From contig NZ_LDVZ01000005.1 in NCBI RefSeq assembly GCF_001276515.1, forward strand, positions 1-64,000: DNA of 64,000 bases, written 5' to 3'. Origin of the DNA: Haemophilus sp. C1. GTDB taxonomy: Bacteria; Pseudomonadota; Gammaproteobacteria; Enterobacterales; Pasteurellaceae. Of the stretch, positions 1-10,944 are shown piece by piece (within the stretch, counting starts at the first letter, position 1; each line of letters opens with the position of its first letter). The notes under the pieces were generated by a model, which saw only the letters and a program-made list of their open reading frames with translations, did not search any database and had not been told where the DNA came from. Both the position numbers and the translations under genes were made by a program.

Positions 1-18
1 AACGCCTAATATATTATT

Positions 19-56
19 AATCAGCGTCTTAATCAGTTAAGGCGCTGATTTTTTTA
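19..56 (+). terminator. hairpin terminator of an upstream gene
   Basis: The arms AATCAGCG and CGCTGATT are followed by a run of T. It would end a plus-strand gene lying before the window. No gene is visible in positions 57-208, which are very AT-rich. Confidence 0.6.
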
Positions 57-208
57 TTATTAAAAATACAAAAAATTAATTAAAAGTTTTTACGTCTATT
101 CATAACATCTTAAAGATAAATTTAAAAGACTAAACCCTATAATAAATATAGAATTTAGTCCTTGATATAAAATTATAATTGTTTAAATCTTTTATATTAA
201 ATAAACAA

Positions 209-1912
<1,704 letters not shown>

Positions 1913-1954
1913 TTATTAGGGAGAATGCCTCCCTTTGCTCAAAAAATGCAGTGA

Positions 1955-3037
1955 TTAATCAACATATTCAGTTATAACACGAGGTGTTAATTTTGTAATT
2001 AGCTCGTAGCTTAAAATGCCTGTGAATTTAGCTACGGTTTCAATAGGTAATTCCTTACCCCATAGAATTACTTCATCGCCTACCAAATCTTGGCTATCTG
2101 CGCCTAAATCAACAGTGAGCATATCCATTGACACACGTCCAACAATTGGTACAAGACGGCCATTTAAATAAACAGGCGTACCTTCAGGCACATCGCGCGG
2201 ATAACCATCGCCATAACCCATTGCGATCACGCCAATTTTTGTATCTCGTGGGCTTGTCCAAATACCGCCGTAACCTACAGGATCGCCTTGTTTATGATGG
2301 CGAACGGCAATTAATGACGAGGTTAAATTCATTACAGGCATTAAGCCAAACTCTTTACCGATAGTATCAGTTGGAGAAATGCCGTACATAATAATGCCCG
2401 GGCGGATACATTCTAAGTGAGATTTTGGCCAGAAAAGAATACCGCCAGAAGCAGCAATAGTACGTTCACCTTGTTTATCTTTTGTGGCAGATAAAAAACG
2501 ATTGATTTGAAGTTGGGTGTAATCTGATTCTAGTTCATCGGCACGGCTGAAATGGCTGACAAAGCCTAAGTGCGGTTGAATTTGAGGGAGTTTTTTGAGT
2601 TCTTGATAAAAATAATCCACTTCATCAAGAGCAACGCCTAAGCGGTGCATGCCCGTATCTATTTTTAACCAAACCTTAATTGGACTTGGTAAATTCGCAC
2701 GTTTTAAAGCTTCAAGCTGTTCGTGATTATGCACCACGGTTTCAATATTATTAACGGCTAGAATAGGCAAATCTTGTTCATTGAAAAAGCCTTCAAGCAA
2801 TAAAATCGGTTTAGTGATGCCGTTTGAGCGTAATGCCAAAGCCTCTTCTAAACGAGCCACGCCAAAGCAATCGACGCTTTGTTCTAAGGTTGAAGCAACG
2901 AATACAACGCCGTGACCATAAGCGTTTGCTTTAACCACAGCAATAATTTTGCTATTTGGTGCTTTTTGTTTAATTATTTCTAAATTTTGTTTTAAGGCGT
3001 GCGAACTGATTTTCGCTGTCGCCGGTTTTACGTTCAT
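1955..3037 (-). CDS. alr: alanine racemase
   Basis: PLP enzyme that makes D-alanine for peptidoglycan. The protein has 360 residues, the usual length. The PLP lysine motif AVVKANAYGHG is at residues 33-43. The C-terminal beta domain carries GYGDGYPRD and the catalytic-tyrosine and substrate region GRVSMDMLTVDLG. It sits between dnaB and pgi on the same strand, 9 bp after the dnaB stop, so it is probably co-transcribed with dnaB, as in related Pasteurellaceae. Confidence 0.97.
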   Translation of the reverse strand: MNVKPATAKISSHALKQNLEIIKQKAPNSKIIAVVKANAYGHGVVFVASTLEQSVDCFGVARLEEALALRSNGITKPILLLEGFFNEQDLPILAVNNIETVVHNHEQLEALKRANLPSPIKVWLKIDTGMHRLGVALDEVDYFYQELKKLPQIQPHLGFVSHFSRADELESDYTQLQINRFLSATKDKQGERTIAASGGILFWPKSHLECIRPGIIMYGISPTDTIGKEFGLMPVMNLTSSLIAVRHHKQGDPVGYGGIWTSPRDTKIGVIAMGYGDGYPRDVPEGTPVYLNGRLVPIVGRVSMDMLTVDLGADSQDLVGDEVILWGKELPIETVAKFTGILSYELITKLTPRVITEYVD

Positions 3038-3046
3038 TATTTTTCC

Positions 3047-4453
3047 TTAATAATCATCTCGATATTCACGTTGTTCGGCGAGATTGTCGAAGCGTGAAAA
3101 TTGTCCATTAAATTTTAACCGCACTCGACCAATTGGACCGTTACGCTGCTTACCAATAATAATTTCTGCAACACCTTTATCTTCCGAGTTATCGTTATAG
3201 ACTTCATCTCGGTAAATAAACATAATCAAGTCAGCATCTTGTTCAATGGAGCCTGATTCACGTAAATCTGAGTTTACAGGGCGTTTGTCTGCACGTTGTT
3301 CTAAAGTACGATTTAACTGAGAAAGGGCGACTACTGGCACTTGTAATTCTTTGGCGAGTGCTTTGAGGGAACGAGAAATTTCTGCGATTTCTAGTGTTCG
3401 GTTATCTGAAAATGCAGGTGCACGCATTAGTTGCAAATAATCCACCATAATCATACTTAATCCACCATTTTCACGATAAACTCGGCGTGCACGCGAACGA
3501 ACGTCGGTAGGCGTTAGACCTGAAGAATCATCGATAAAAAGATTATTTTTTTGCTTAAACATTCCCACTACGCTAGCAATTTTATTCCACTCAATTTCAT
3601 CTAAATTTTGTCCCGTGCGGATTTTAGTTTGATCAACTCGAGCAAGGGAAGCGATCATACGCATCATAATTTGTTCTGCAGGCATTTCTAAACTAAATAC
3701 TAAAACAGGTTTTTCACTTGCCATTGCTGCATTTTCGCAAAGGTTCATGGCAAAAGTGGTTTTACCCATTGATGGACGTGCCGCAACGATAATTAAGTCA
3801 GAAGGTTGTAAACCTGCCGTTTTTTTATCAAGATCAGTGAAACCAGTCGTAACACCTGTTACACCTGAATGATTTTCAAGTTTGCTTAAAATATCGATTT
3901 TTTCAATGGTACTTTCTAGCACATTGATCACATTTTGCGGGCCTTCACTAGAAGTCGTTCGTTTTTCTGCAATCGCAAACACTTCACGTTCCGCTTCATC
4001 AAGAATTAATTTGATGTCTTGCCCTTTGGGAGAATAGCTATTTTCAGCAATACGATTTCCTACCGAAATAAGTTCTCGTAATATGGCTTTCTCACGCACA
4101 ATATCCGCATAAGCCAAAATATTAATGGCGTTCGGAGTATTATTGGAAAGTTCTGCTAGATAGGCAAATCCACCCACTTCATCGCTTACACCACGACTTC
4201 TTAAGGCTTGATCTAGCGTAATTAAATCAATAGGCGATTGATTACGCATTAGATGTTCCATTTCTGTAAAAATTAGACGATGCTGAAAAGTATAAAAGTC
4301 GTCAGCAATCACACGTTCAGCAATGCCATCCCAATGTTGATTGCTCAGCATGATGCCACCCAACACGGCTTGTTCAGCCTCAAGTGAGTGTGGTGGAATA
4401 CTTATTTGTGCCGTTTTTTTGTCAGAAGATTTGATTTGAGGTTGTGATGCCAT
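3047..4453 (-). CDS. dnaB: replicative DNA helicase DnaB
   Basis: Hexameric 5'-3' helicase of the replication fork. Starting at MASQPQIKSS gives 468 residues, close to E. coli DnaB (471). An upstream in-frame ATG at 4495 adds 14 residues without a better ribosome site. The N-terminal domain contains PHSLEAEQAVLGG. The RecA-like ATPase domain has Walker A ARPSMGKTTFA (about residue 225), MVDYLQLM for Walker B, and the conserved DLRESGSIEQDAD near the C-terminus. It appears complete, with no intein. Confidence 0.97.
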   Translation of the reverse strand: MASQPQIKSSDKKTAQISIPPHSLEAEQAVLGGIMLSNQHWDGIAERVIADDFYTFQHRLIFTEMEHLMRNQSPIDLITLDQALRSRGVSDEVGGFAYLAELSNNTPNAINILAYADIVREKAILRELISVGNRIAENSYSPKGQDIKLILDEAEREVFAIAEKRTTSSEGPQNVINVLESTIEKIDILSKLENHSGVTGVTTGFTDLDKKTAGLQPSDLIIVAARPSMGKTTFAMNLCENAAMASEKPVLVFSLEMPAEQIMMRMIASLARVDQTKIRTGQNLDEIEWNKIASVVGMFKQKNNLFIDDSSGLTPTDVRSRARRVYRENGGLSMIMVDYLQLMRAPAFSDNRTLEIAEISRSLKALAKELQVPVVALSQLNRTLEQRADKRPVNSDLRESGSIEQDADLIMFIYRDEVYNDNSEDKGVAEIIIGKQRNGPIGRVRLKFNGQFSRFDNLAEQREYRDDY

Positions 4454-4545
4454 AGGACTTATTTCGATACTAGAATATCGCCTATGATACCGCAAATATC
4501 TATTGGGTTTAAGTGAAAAGTGCGGCAGAGAAAGGAAATAAAAAA

Positions 4546-4562
4546 CGGTGGAAAATCCACCG
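4546..4562 (-). terminator. terminator of pykA
   Basis: CGGTGG/CCACCG hairpin. Read on the minus strand it is followed by a T run, and it lies 30 bp past the pykA stop, before dnaB. Confidence 0.7.
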
Positions 4563-4593
4563 CTCTTTCATTTTAAAGTGTTCAGATTGTTGA

Positions 4594-6030
4594 TTATTCA
4601 ACAATTAATGTACGACATACATTGGTTTGTGTCGCACCTTGACCACCGTGAGTAACAAGCACTAAATCACCAGTAGATAAGTAACCTTTTTCTTTTAATG
4701 ATTGAAGTGCTGCTTTTGCACTGGTTTCTGTGCGGCTATCTTCACCATGATAAACTGGAGTTACGCCACGGTATAGTGCACAAAGGTTTAAGGTTTCTTG
4801 ATTACGAGATAAAGCAAAGATCGGTAAACCTGAGCTGATACGTGACATTAATAATGGAGTACGACCTGTGCTAGTTAAAGTGACGATTGCTGCAACACCT
4901 TTCATGTGGTTTGCTGCATACATTGCAGACATGGCAACAGATTCTTCAATAGTTTCAAATTCTTTATCCATACGGTGACGAGAAACGTTAATGCTTGGCA
5001 TTTTTTCTGCACCTAAACATACGCCAGCCATTGCCGCTACTGTTTCAGAAGGATATTGACCAGCCGCTGTTTCTGCAGAAAGCATAACTGCATCAGTACC
5101 ATCTAATACTGCGTTTGCAACGTCCATCACTTCAGCACGAGTCGGCATTGGATTGCTAATCATTGATTCCATCATTTGAGTTGCTGTAATTACTGCACGA
5201 TTTAATTGACGTGAACGACGGATTAATTTTTTCTGTACACCGACTAATTCAGGATCGCCGATTTCTACACCTAAGTCACCACGAGCAACCATAATAACAT
5301 CAGATGCTAAAATGATATCGTCCATTGCTTCATCATTAGCTACTGTTTCAGCACGTTCAACTTTAGCAACGATTTTTGCATTTAAACCAGCTTGTTGTGC
5401 AAGTTCACGCGCATAATTTAGGTCAGCGCTTGAACGAGGGAAAGAAACAGCTAAGAAATCAACGCCAATGCGTGCAGCGGTAATAATGTCTGCTTTATCT
5501 TTTTCTGTTAATGCTTCTGCAGATAAACCGCCACCTAACTTGTTGATACCTTTATTATTTGATAATGGACCACCAACGGTGACTTCAGTGAATACTTTTG
5601 CACCATCAGTTGATAATACTTTTAATTGAACACGGCCATCATCTAATAAAAGAATATCGCCAGGAACAACATCTTGAGGAAGTGTTTTATAGTCTAGACC
5701 AACAGATTCTTGTGTGCCTTCACCTTTTGGTAACTCTGCATCAAGAATGAATTTGTCACCAATGTTTAAGAAAATTTTACCATCTTTAAAGGTAGAAACA
5801 CGAATTTTAGGACCTTGTAAATCACCTAAGATTGCCACAGTTTTACCTAATTTTTTCGCAATAGAACGTACACGCTCAGCACGTTCAATATGGTCATCAG
5901 GTGTGCCGTGAGAGAAGTTCATACGAACTACGTTTGCACCCGCTGCGATAATTTTTTCAAGATTGTTATCACGGTCAGTTGATGGGCCCATAGTACATAC
6001 AATCTTCGTTCTTCTTAGTCTTCTAGACAT
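4594..6030 (-). CDS. pykA: pyruvate kinase II
   Basis: Converts phosphoenolpyruvate and ADP to pyruvate and ATP, the last step of glycolysis. The protein has 478 residues and starts [19 protein letters not shown]. The Mg/K site is [10 protein letters not shown], and the active-site block is [11 protein letters not shown] followed by [10 protein letters not shown]. The C-terminal domain ends in [20 protein letters not shown]. The length and the N-terminal SRRLRRTKI pattern favour the PykA (AMP-activated) type over PykF. The 228 bp upstream hold its promoter region and no further gene. Confidence 0.95.
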   Translation of the reverse strand: MSRRLRRTKIVCTMGPSTDRDNNLEKIIAAGANVVRMNFSHGTPDDHIERAERVRSIAKKLGKTVAILGDLQGPKIRVSTFKDGKIFLNIGDKFILDAELPKGEGTQESVGLDYKTLPQDVVPGDILLLDDGRVQLKVLSTDGAKVFTEVTVGGPLSNNKGINKLGGGLSAEALTEKDKADIITAARIGVDFLAVSFPRSSADLNYARELAQQAGLNAKIVAKVERAETVANDEAMDDIILASDVIMVARGDLGVEIGDPELVGVQKKLIRRSRQLNRAVITATQMMESMISNPMPTRAEVMDVANAVLDGTDAVMLSAETAAGQYPSETVAAMAGVCLGAEKMPSINVSRHRMDKEFETIEESVAMSAMYAANHMKGVAAIVTLTSTGRTPLLMSRISSGLPIFALSRNQETLNLCALYRGVTPVYHGEDSRTETSAKAALQSLKEKGYLSTGDLVLVTHGGQGATQTNVCRTLIVE

Positions 6031-6259
6031 TATTTACTCCGTCAATTATTACAAAATTTTAAAGATACTATTTTTACTTGGCTATATATTAGCCAGATGA
6101 AAAATCGGTGCGCATTATACGCTTAAAAATTTGGGAAATCAAAAACAGCCCGGTTATTTAAGGCAATACTGTTTACTTTTTTGCCAGTTATATCGGGTTT
6201 TAAGAAAAATACTTGTTTTCAGATTAAAAATATCTATAATTCCAAGCACTTTATACAGT

Positions 6260-6336
6260 GCGACTATAGCTCAGTTGGTTAGAGCACCACCTTGACATGG
6301 TGGGGGGCACTGGTTCGAGTCCAGCTAGTCGCACCA
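6260..6336 (+). tRNA. tRNA-Val (anticodon GAC)
   Basis: Cloverleaf of 77 nt. The acceptor arms are GCGACTA and TAGTCGC. The D arm reads AGCTCAGTTGGTTAGAGC. The anticodon stem is CCACC/GGTGG with loop TTGACAT, giving GAC. The T loop is GGTTCGAGTCC, and the 3' CCA is encoded. It stands alone, not in a cluster. Confidence 0.95.
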
Positions 6337-6350
6337 CTTAACCCTTTCAT

Positions 6351-6384
6351 AACCCCGCGAAACTAATCGCGGGGTTTTGTTTTA
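6351..6384 (+). terminator. terminator after tRNA-Val
   Basis: AACCCCGCG/CGCGGGGTT stem followed by TTTTGTTTT. Confidence 0.85.
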
Positions 6385-6435
6385 TCTAGGTTTTATGAGT
6401 GATATAAGAGAACAATAAATTATTTCTATATAAAA

Positions 6436-6463
6436 CGGCTAAAAACATTTCTATTTTTAGCCG
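6436..6463 (-). terminator. terminator of zapG operon
   Basis: CGGCTAAAAA pairs with TTTTTAGCCG and is followed on the minus strand by TTTTAT. Part of the stem is a USS-like GTGCGGC. Confidence 0.65.
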
Positions 6464-6470
6464 CACTTTT

Positions 6471-6875
6471 TTAATTTTCTTCTTTCTTTTCTTTAAACAA
6501 ACCCGATGCACCCTCGGAATAATCTCTTGGTTGTTCATTTTGAGATTTATCTGTTGCAGTAATTAACTGTTGGGTGAATAAACCTTTGTGATCTTTTTCG
6601 CCCAGTAAATTATTGGAAGAGGTTGCGTAGTGGCGATAAAGTTTTTGATAATCGTTAATTAAGGTTTTGAATAATTCAGCACTTTCTGCAAAATGTTTTT
6701 CGATTTGTGCTTTTTGTGTATCAAGTTGGTTTTTGACTGTTTTTAATTCAGCTTCTGTTTTAGCTTGATGTTTTACGGAGCCTTTGGTTAAACGCACAAT
6801 AATGTAACCAATAAATAATCCAACAATAAAAGCGATACCAATCGCTAACCAAATTTCATTTGTCCAATTTTCCAT
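6471..6875 (-). CDS. zapG: inner-membrane Z-ring associated protein ZapG (YhcB, DUF1043)
   Basis: 134-residue single-pass membrane protein. The start MENWTNEIWLAIG is preceded by CAGGAG. A transmembrane helix covers about residues 7-28 (IWLAIGIAFIVGLFIGYIIV). A long charged coiled coil follows (KTVKNQLDTQKAQIEKHFAESAELF), then YRHYATSSNNLL, which is typical of the YhcB family. In enterobacteria the family links envelope growth to division. It follows the RidA paralogue on the same strand with about 30 bp between, so the two may be co-transcribed. Confidence 0.85.
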   Translation of the reverse strand: MENWTNEIWLAIGIAFIVGLFIGYIIVRLTKGSVKHQAKTEAELKTVKNQLDTQKAQIEKHFAESAELFKTLINDYQKLYRHYATSSNNLLGEKDHKGLFTQQLITATDKSQNEQPRDYSEGASGLFKEKKEEN

Positions 6876-6904
6876 AATATTCTCCTGTTTATTTGGCTTA
6901 AAAA

Positions 6905-7255
6905 CTAACAAGTTGCAATAATAACAATTTCAACTTTCCAACGAGGATCCGCTAATTTAGCTTCGACTGTTGCTCGACTTGGTGGGCTAACATGATCGAC
7001 CCATTCATCCCAAGCTTGATTTAATTGTGCATAATCTTGCATGTCAGCCAAGAAAATTTGCGCGGTTAAAATGTTGCTTTTATTAGAGCCAATTTCTGCT
7101 AACAATTTATCAATTAAACCTAATACTTCTTTGGTTTGTTCGTAGGCATTTTGCTCGATGGTTAATTCTGGAACTTGCCCTGCAAAATAGGCGAGGTTGT
7201 TATGAATTGAAACTTCACTTAAACGTGCACTGGGTAAAATGCGTTGAATTGTCAT
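6905..7255 (-). CDS. RidA-family protein (YoaB/YjgF-like)
   Basis: 116-residue member of the RidA/YER057c/UK114 superfamily, which includes enamine/imine deaminases. The family core is visible: YFAGQVPE near residue 18, ILTAQIFLADMQDYAQLNQAWDEWV in the middle, and PPSRATVEAKLADPRWKVEI near the end. The substrate arginine lies in PPSRATVE. The tail VEIVIIATC replaces the archetypal VEIEAIA. This points to a YoaB-like subgroup rather than RidA itself, so I give no symbol. ATG is preceded by AAAGGAGAAATCT. Confidence 0.85.
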   Translation of the reverse strand: MTIQRILPSARLSEVSIHNNLAYFAGQVPELTIEQNAYEQTKEVLGLIDKLLAEIGSNKSNILTAQIFLADMQDYAQLNQAWDEWVDHVSPPSRATVEAKLADPRWKVEIVIIATC

Positions 7256-7366
7256 AGATTTCTCCTTTGGGGTGTTTTCTTCTATTCTAAATAGCGTTTA
7301 CCACTTTGTAAAATCCTCTTTACTAGGCTAGAATACTCGATAATTATTCTCAATTATTTAATCATT

Positions 7367-8083
7367 ATGAAACTACTTATCTCTAATCAGCATGGCGCTA
7401 TTGTTATGGCATTGGTGCCTTTTATTTACGGCATGTTACTTGCCAATCCTGTATGGGCGCACGTATTTTTATTATTAGGATGGTTTTCGCTTTATTTGAT
7501 GACTTATCCTTTTTTGAATTTATTTAAAGGTAAAAATCTTGAGTTATACAAAAAATGGTCTGTGATTTATTTTGCTGCCGCAGTGATTTTTGCGATTCCC
7601 GCATTAATTTATAATTGGCAAGTGCTGTATTTTATGTTTGCCATGCTGCCGTTTGTCGCGGTAAACATTTATTTCACCAAGAAAAAAGATGAGCGCAATT
7701 TATGGAATGACTTGGCGGGGATCTTAATTTTTGCTCTAGCTGGAATGGGATCTTATTACTTTTCTGACCGCACTTTTGATGAAAAAATACTTTGGGTGGC
7801 GATTTATCCAACATTATTTTTTATAGGAACAACACTTTATGTGAAATCCATGATGCGTGAGCGAAAAAATCCACGTTATTTTTGGGCATCAGTAATTTTT
7901 CACTTATTATGTGTGCTGATTTTTGTGGTTTCGCAACAATTTATTTTAGCATTAGCTTTTGTTCCAGGATTAGTGCGAGCGGTTTATTTGCCCACTAAAA
8001 AGCTTTCTGTTATGCAAGTTGGACTAACCGAATTTGCGATTACTGCTGTGTTTTTTATTTTACTTTTAATAGCAACTTTATAA
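7367..8083 (+). CDS. YwiC-like integral membrane protein
   Basis: 238 residues with roughly seven or eight hydrophobic helices and short charged loops (KKKDERN, SMMRERKNPRYFWAS). The N-terminal LISNQHGAIVMALVPFIYG and the internal RERKNPRYFW are hallmarks of the YwiC-like family, which has no defined biochemical role. It abuts the next gene directly: its TAA is followed at once by the ATG of the Sel1 protein, suggesting translational coupling. Confidence 0.8.
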   Translation: MKLLISNQHGAIVMALVPFIYGMLLANPVWAHVFLLLGWFSLYLMTYPFLNLFKGKNLELYKKWSVIYFAAAVIFAIPALIYNWQVLYFMFAMLPFVAVNIYFTKKKDERNLWNDLAGILIFALAGMGSYYFSDRTFDEKILWVAIYPTLFFIGTTLYVKSMMRERKNPRYFWASVIFHLLCVLIFVVSQQFILALAFVPGLVRAVYLPTKKLSVMQVGLTEFAITAVFFILLLIATL

Positions 8084-8626
8084 ATGAAACTGAAGTTATT
8101 TTTTCATACAGTATTACTTTCTTGTAGCTTGCCTATTTGTGCAATGAAAACCGTTGATATTACAGCGAGTTCGAAAATGGATGATCAAGCAAGAATGAAT
8201 TTGGCACAAGAGTTTGCTAATAAACAGCAATGGATGTCTGTTTTCGATATTATTTATCCGATGGCGTTAGAAGGAAATATCACCGCTCAAAGTAATTTAG
8301 GTATGTTATATAACCTTGGGCGTGGCACGGTGAGAGACTACGAAAAGGCTTATTGGTGGTTTAGCGAAGCGGCAGAGAAGGGTAGCGTGAAAGGGTTAAA
8401 TAACCTTGGCGTTATGTATCTGCGTGGCGATTACGTCAAACAAAGTACAGAGCAAGCCATTAAGCTTTTTGAACGTACAGCTCGGGCTAAAGATACGGAT
8501 GGAATGATGATGCTAAGTAATATTTATCGCTCACAAAACCAACCTGAAAAATCATTGGAATGGCTGAAAAAAGCGGCTGACTTAGGTAATAAGGAAGCCA
8601 AACAACGTTTATCTAGCCAGCCATAG
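8084..8626 (+). CDS. secreted Sel1-repeat protein
   Basis: 180 residues with an N-terminal signal peptide (hydrophobic [16 protein letters not shown]). Then come three or more Sel1/TPR-like repeats, for example [25 protein letters not shown] and [16 protein letters not shown]. Such repeats form alpha-helical solenoids for protein binding. It is probably periplasmic. The partner is unknown. It begins immediately after the YwiC-like gene. Confidence 0.8.
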   Translation: MKLKLFFHTVLLSCSLPICAMKTVDITASSKMDDQARMNLAQEFANKQQWMSVFDIIYPMALEGNITAQSNLGMLYNLGRGTVRDYEKAYWWFSEAAEKGSVKGLNNLGVMYLRGDYVKQSTEQAIKLFERTARAKDTDGMMMLSNIYRSQNQPEKSLEWLKKAADLGNKEAKQRLSSQP

Positions 8627-8633
8627 TCTAAAA

Positions 8634-8654
8634 GTGCGGTTATTTTAACCGCAC
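8634..8654. terminator. convergent USS-pair hairpin
   Basis: GTGCGGTTA/TAACCGCAC inverted pair built from two uptake-signal cores, between the convergent Sel1 gene and nimR. The T tract is weak, so its terminator strength is uncertain. Confidence 0.5.
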
Positions 8655-9047
8655 AAATTTCACGCCACTATGTTGCAATAGCAATTTCATTGGATCTTCA
8701 TCATTTGAGACTGTTTTTTCACGTAATTCAATTAATTTCATCCGCAAATGGGCGAGTTCGTGAATCCTTGTCGCCACCTCTTTAATATGTTTGTCTAACA
8801 CACGATTAATTTCTTCTGCTTGTTGTTTTGAAGCATTTTCTAAATTGAGTAGGCTTTTTATTTCACTTAATGAAATATCTAAATTTCGGCAGTTACAAAT
8901 AAATGATAAACGTTGCAAGTGTTCTTCATTATATTGCCTAAAATTGCCTGAAGTGCGTTTTGGGGGCGGGATTAAACCCTGTTGTTCATAATAACGAATG
9001 GTTTCTACGGTACAGCCTAAGGCTTTAGCAAGTGCTCCAATTTTCAT
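8640..9047 (-). CDS. nimR: MerR-family nickel-responsive regulator NimR
   Basis: 135-residue MerR regulator starting MKIGALAKALGC. The winged-helix DNA-binding part includes CTVETIRYYEQQGLIPPPKRTSGNFRQY. A dimerisation coiled coil follows (residues about 80-120). Possible metal ligands are the Cys and His residues in FICNCRN and LQHSG. It is divergent from nikKLMQO with a MerR-type promoter between. This arrangement matches the H. influenzae NimR system, described as activating nickel uptake genes. The longer reading of this ORF (to 9179) would run back across that promoter and is rejected. Confidence 0.88.
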   Translation of the reverse strand: MKIGALAKALGCTVETIRYYEQQGLIPPPKRTSGNFRQYNEEHLQRLSFICNCRNLDISLSEIKSLLNLENASKQQAEEINRVLDKHIKEVATRIHELAHLRMKLIELREKTVSNDEDPMKLLLQHSGVKFVRLK

Positions 9048-9067
9048 CAATTTCCTTAAAAAATAAC

Positions 9068-9098
9068 TTGACTCTGAAGTTACTTCATATTTTATCAT
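9068..9098 (+). promoter_or_regulatory. MerR-type promoter and NimR operator for nikKLMQO
   Basis: A -35 TTGACT and a -10 TATCAT are separated by 19 bp, the overlong spacing typical of MerR-activated promoters. The spacer contains the perfect dyad TGAAGT-T-ACTTCA at 9075-9087. It lies 45 bp before nikK. The overlap with the nimR start region suggests autoregulation. Confidence 0.82.
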
Positions 9099-9142
9099 GC
9101 GTTCAGATTTTCTTAAACAAAAACAAACAAGGAGCATCCAAA

Positions 9143-9826
9143 ATGGAATTAAAAAAAATCGCAGTGGGATTAACCGCACTTTTAGGTATGTCTGTTGCTA
9201 ACGCACACAATGTTTGGCTTGAACCTGCTTCAGCTAAAGGTGAATACGTGGTGAAATTTGGACATGAACAAACTGAAACCTATCCAGAATCTAAACTTAA
9301 ATCTATCCAAGCCTTAAATGCGCAAGGAAAATTAACTGCAGTTGATTACCAATTCAGAAATGGCGAAGCCTATCTTATGCCTAAATCAGATTTAGTATTC
9401 GTTCATTTCGATAATGGTGTATGGTCAAAATTACCAAGCGGTAAATACGTTGAAAAAACAAAACGTGAAGAACCAACGGCAGAATTTAGTACCAATCCTG
9501 TTAAATTTGGTAAAGCGATTTTGAAATGGGATGCTGAGTCTTTCAAATCTCATCAACAAGCTTACGAATTGATTCCTCAAGAAAAAGCACAAGCGAACAA
9601 ACCACTTTCTATCCTCGTTTTACATAATGGTAAACCAGTTCAAGGCATTAAAGTGGGCGTGAGTGAAGATGCACCGTTCAATTTAACCAATGAAAAAGGT
9701 ATTGCTCAATTTACGCCAACTAAAGGCTTCAATAAAGTATGGGCAGAGTTTGAGGAAAAAGTAACTAATAATGCGGATTACGATCGTCGCTCTGTAGAAT
9801 ATATGTTAACTTTTGATGCGCAATAA
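9143..9826 (+). CDS. nikK: nickel uptake accessory periplasmic protein NikK (DUF4198)
   Basis: 227 residues. The start MELKKIAVGL is preceded by CAAGGAG. The signal peptide ends VANA, leaving an N-terminal His (HNVWLEPA), as in other NikK/DUF4198 proteins where the mature N-terminal histidine is thought to bind nickel. A beta-rich DUF4198 domain follows, with a C-terminal carboxypeptidase-regulatory-like fold (VLHNGKPVQGIKVGV). It is the first gene of the nik operon and probably delivers Ni(II) to the ECF-type transporter. Confidence 0.85.
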   Translation: MELKKIAVGLTALLGMSVANAHNVWLEPASAKGEYVVKFGHEQTETYPESKLKSIQALNAQGKLTAVDYQFRNGEAYLMPKSDLVFVHFDNGVWSKLPSGKYVEKTKREEPTAEFSTNPVKFGKAILKWDAESFKSHQQAYELIPQEKAQANKPLSILVLHNGKPVQGIKVGVSEDAPFNLTNEKGIAQFTPTKGFNKVWAEFEEKVTNNADYDRRSVEYMLTFDAQ

Positions 9827-9838
9827 TATGGATTAGGG

Positions 9839-10324
9839 ATGAAGAAAATTGTTTTTTTAACCGCACTTTTTGCGGCTTGCTATCTCCCGAATGCTTATGC
9901 CCATGCGCTTTACGTGTTTGCCCAATATGATGGGCAAACACTCTCTGGCAAATCCTATTATTCTGATATGACCCCAGCAGCTGAAACTTATTTAGAAGTT
10001 TTCCGCTCAGGCGTTTCTGATCCCGTTTTAACTGGAAAAACAGACCGCCAAGGCGCATTTAAGCTTTCTATTGCTGATGTACCACATACCACCTTAAAAG
10101 TTGTGGTGGAAGGCGATGAAGGACACCGTGCATCAGTTGTTGCCGCTCATACATCTGCCGAAAATCAAAGCGGTGCAGATTTAATGCTGCTTCGTGAAGA
10201 TATTGCGCATTTAAAAGATAAAATTTATTTGCATGATATTTTAGGCGGAATTGGTTATATCGTTGGTATTGCTGGACTTATTGCTTTACGTAATGCGCGT
10301 AAAATTAAACAAGGACGTATTTAA
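9839..10324 (+). CDS. nikL: nickel ECF transporter accessory subunit NikL
   Basis: 161 residues. The signal peptide ends AYAHALYVFA, again leaving a histidine near the mature N-terminus. Next come a small beta-sandwich domain (TGKTDRQGAFKLSIADVPHTTL), a short helical linker, and one C-terminal transmembrane helix (DILGGIGYIVGIAGLIAL). This layout matches NikL, which holds a metal-binding periplasmic domain next to the NikM channel. It overlaps nikM by one base (TAATG). Confidence 0.85.
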   Translation: MKKIVFLTALFAACYLPNAYAHALYVFAQYDGQTLSGKSYYSDMTPAAETYLEVFRSGVSDPVLTGKTDRQGAFKLSIADVPHTTLKVVVEGDEGHRASVVAAHTSAENQSGADLMLLREDIAHLKDKIYLHDILGGIGYIVGIAGLIALRNARKIKQGRI

Positions 10325-10944
10325 TGCATTTATCTGAAGGCGTGTTACATACGCCTATTTTATTAGCTGGCGCAGTGCTTGCTGTTGCGGGCATTGCTGT
10401 GGGGTTACGTCGTTTAGAATCAGAACGTTTACCGCTCACCGCACTTTTTGCGGCAGCATTTTTTGTGGCAGGAACCATTCATGTGCCCGTAGGAATTGGT
10501 AGCGTGCATTTAATTTTAAATGGCATGGCTGGTTTATTTCTAGGGTGGGCTGTATTTCCTGCGTTTCTCATCGCACTTTTATTGCAAGTTATCTTCTTTT
10601 CTTTTGGCGGATTTGCAGTGTTAGGCGTCAATCTTTGCGTGATGGCAACGCCAGCGGTGATCGCTCATTATCTTTTCCGTTCTCGTTTACAACCTCACAT
10701 GGCTTTAAAAGATTGCTTATTAGTCGGTATTGGATCTGGCGTAATTGGCGTTGGCGGGGCAGGTGCGCTTGCTTCTTTTGTGCTGATGTTAGATGGCGGA
10801 AAAAGTTATCTGAATCTTGTTTGGCTCTTGCTAGTCTCTCATATTCCGGTATTTATTTTGGATAGTATTATCAGCGTAGGGGTGATTACCTTGCTTGGTA
10901 AAATGTATCCTGAAGTCATGAATCGTGCCGAGAATGTCTCTTAA
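10324..10944 (+). CDS. nikM: nickel ECF transporter substrate-specific subunit NikM
   Basis: 206-residue membrane protein of the CbiM/NikM family. It begins MHLSEGVL; the Met-His pair at the N-terminus supplies nickel ligands in this family. A second ligand His is in AGTIHVPVG. Six or seven hydrophobic helices follow. It overlaps nikL and nikQ by one base each, showing tight translational coupling. Confidence 0.92.
   Translation: MHLSEGVLHTPILLAGAVLAVAGIAVGLRRLESERLPLTALFAAAFFVAGTIHVPVGIGSVHLILNGMAGLFLGWAVFPAFLIALLLQVIFFSFGGFAVLGVNLCVMATPAVIAHYLFRSRLQPHMALKDCLLVGIGSGVIGVGGAGALASFVLMLDGGKSYLNLVWLLLVSHIPVFILDSIISVGVITLLGKMYPEVMNRAENVS

Noticed and set aside
9765-10058. Minus-strand 97-residue ORF overlapping nikK and nikL
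   Set aside because: Shadow frame opposite two well-supported genes.
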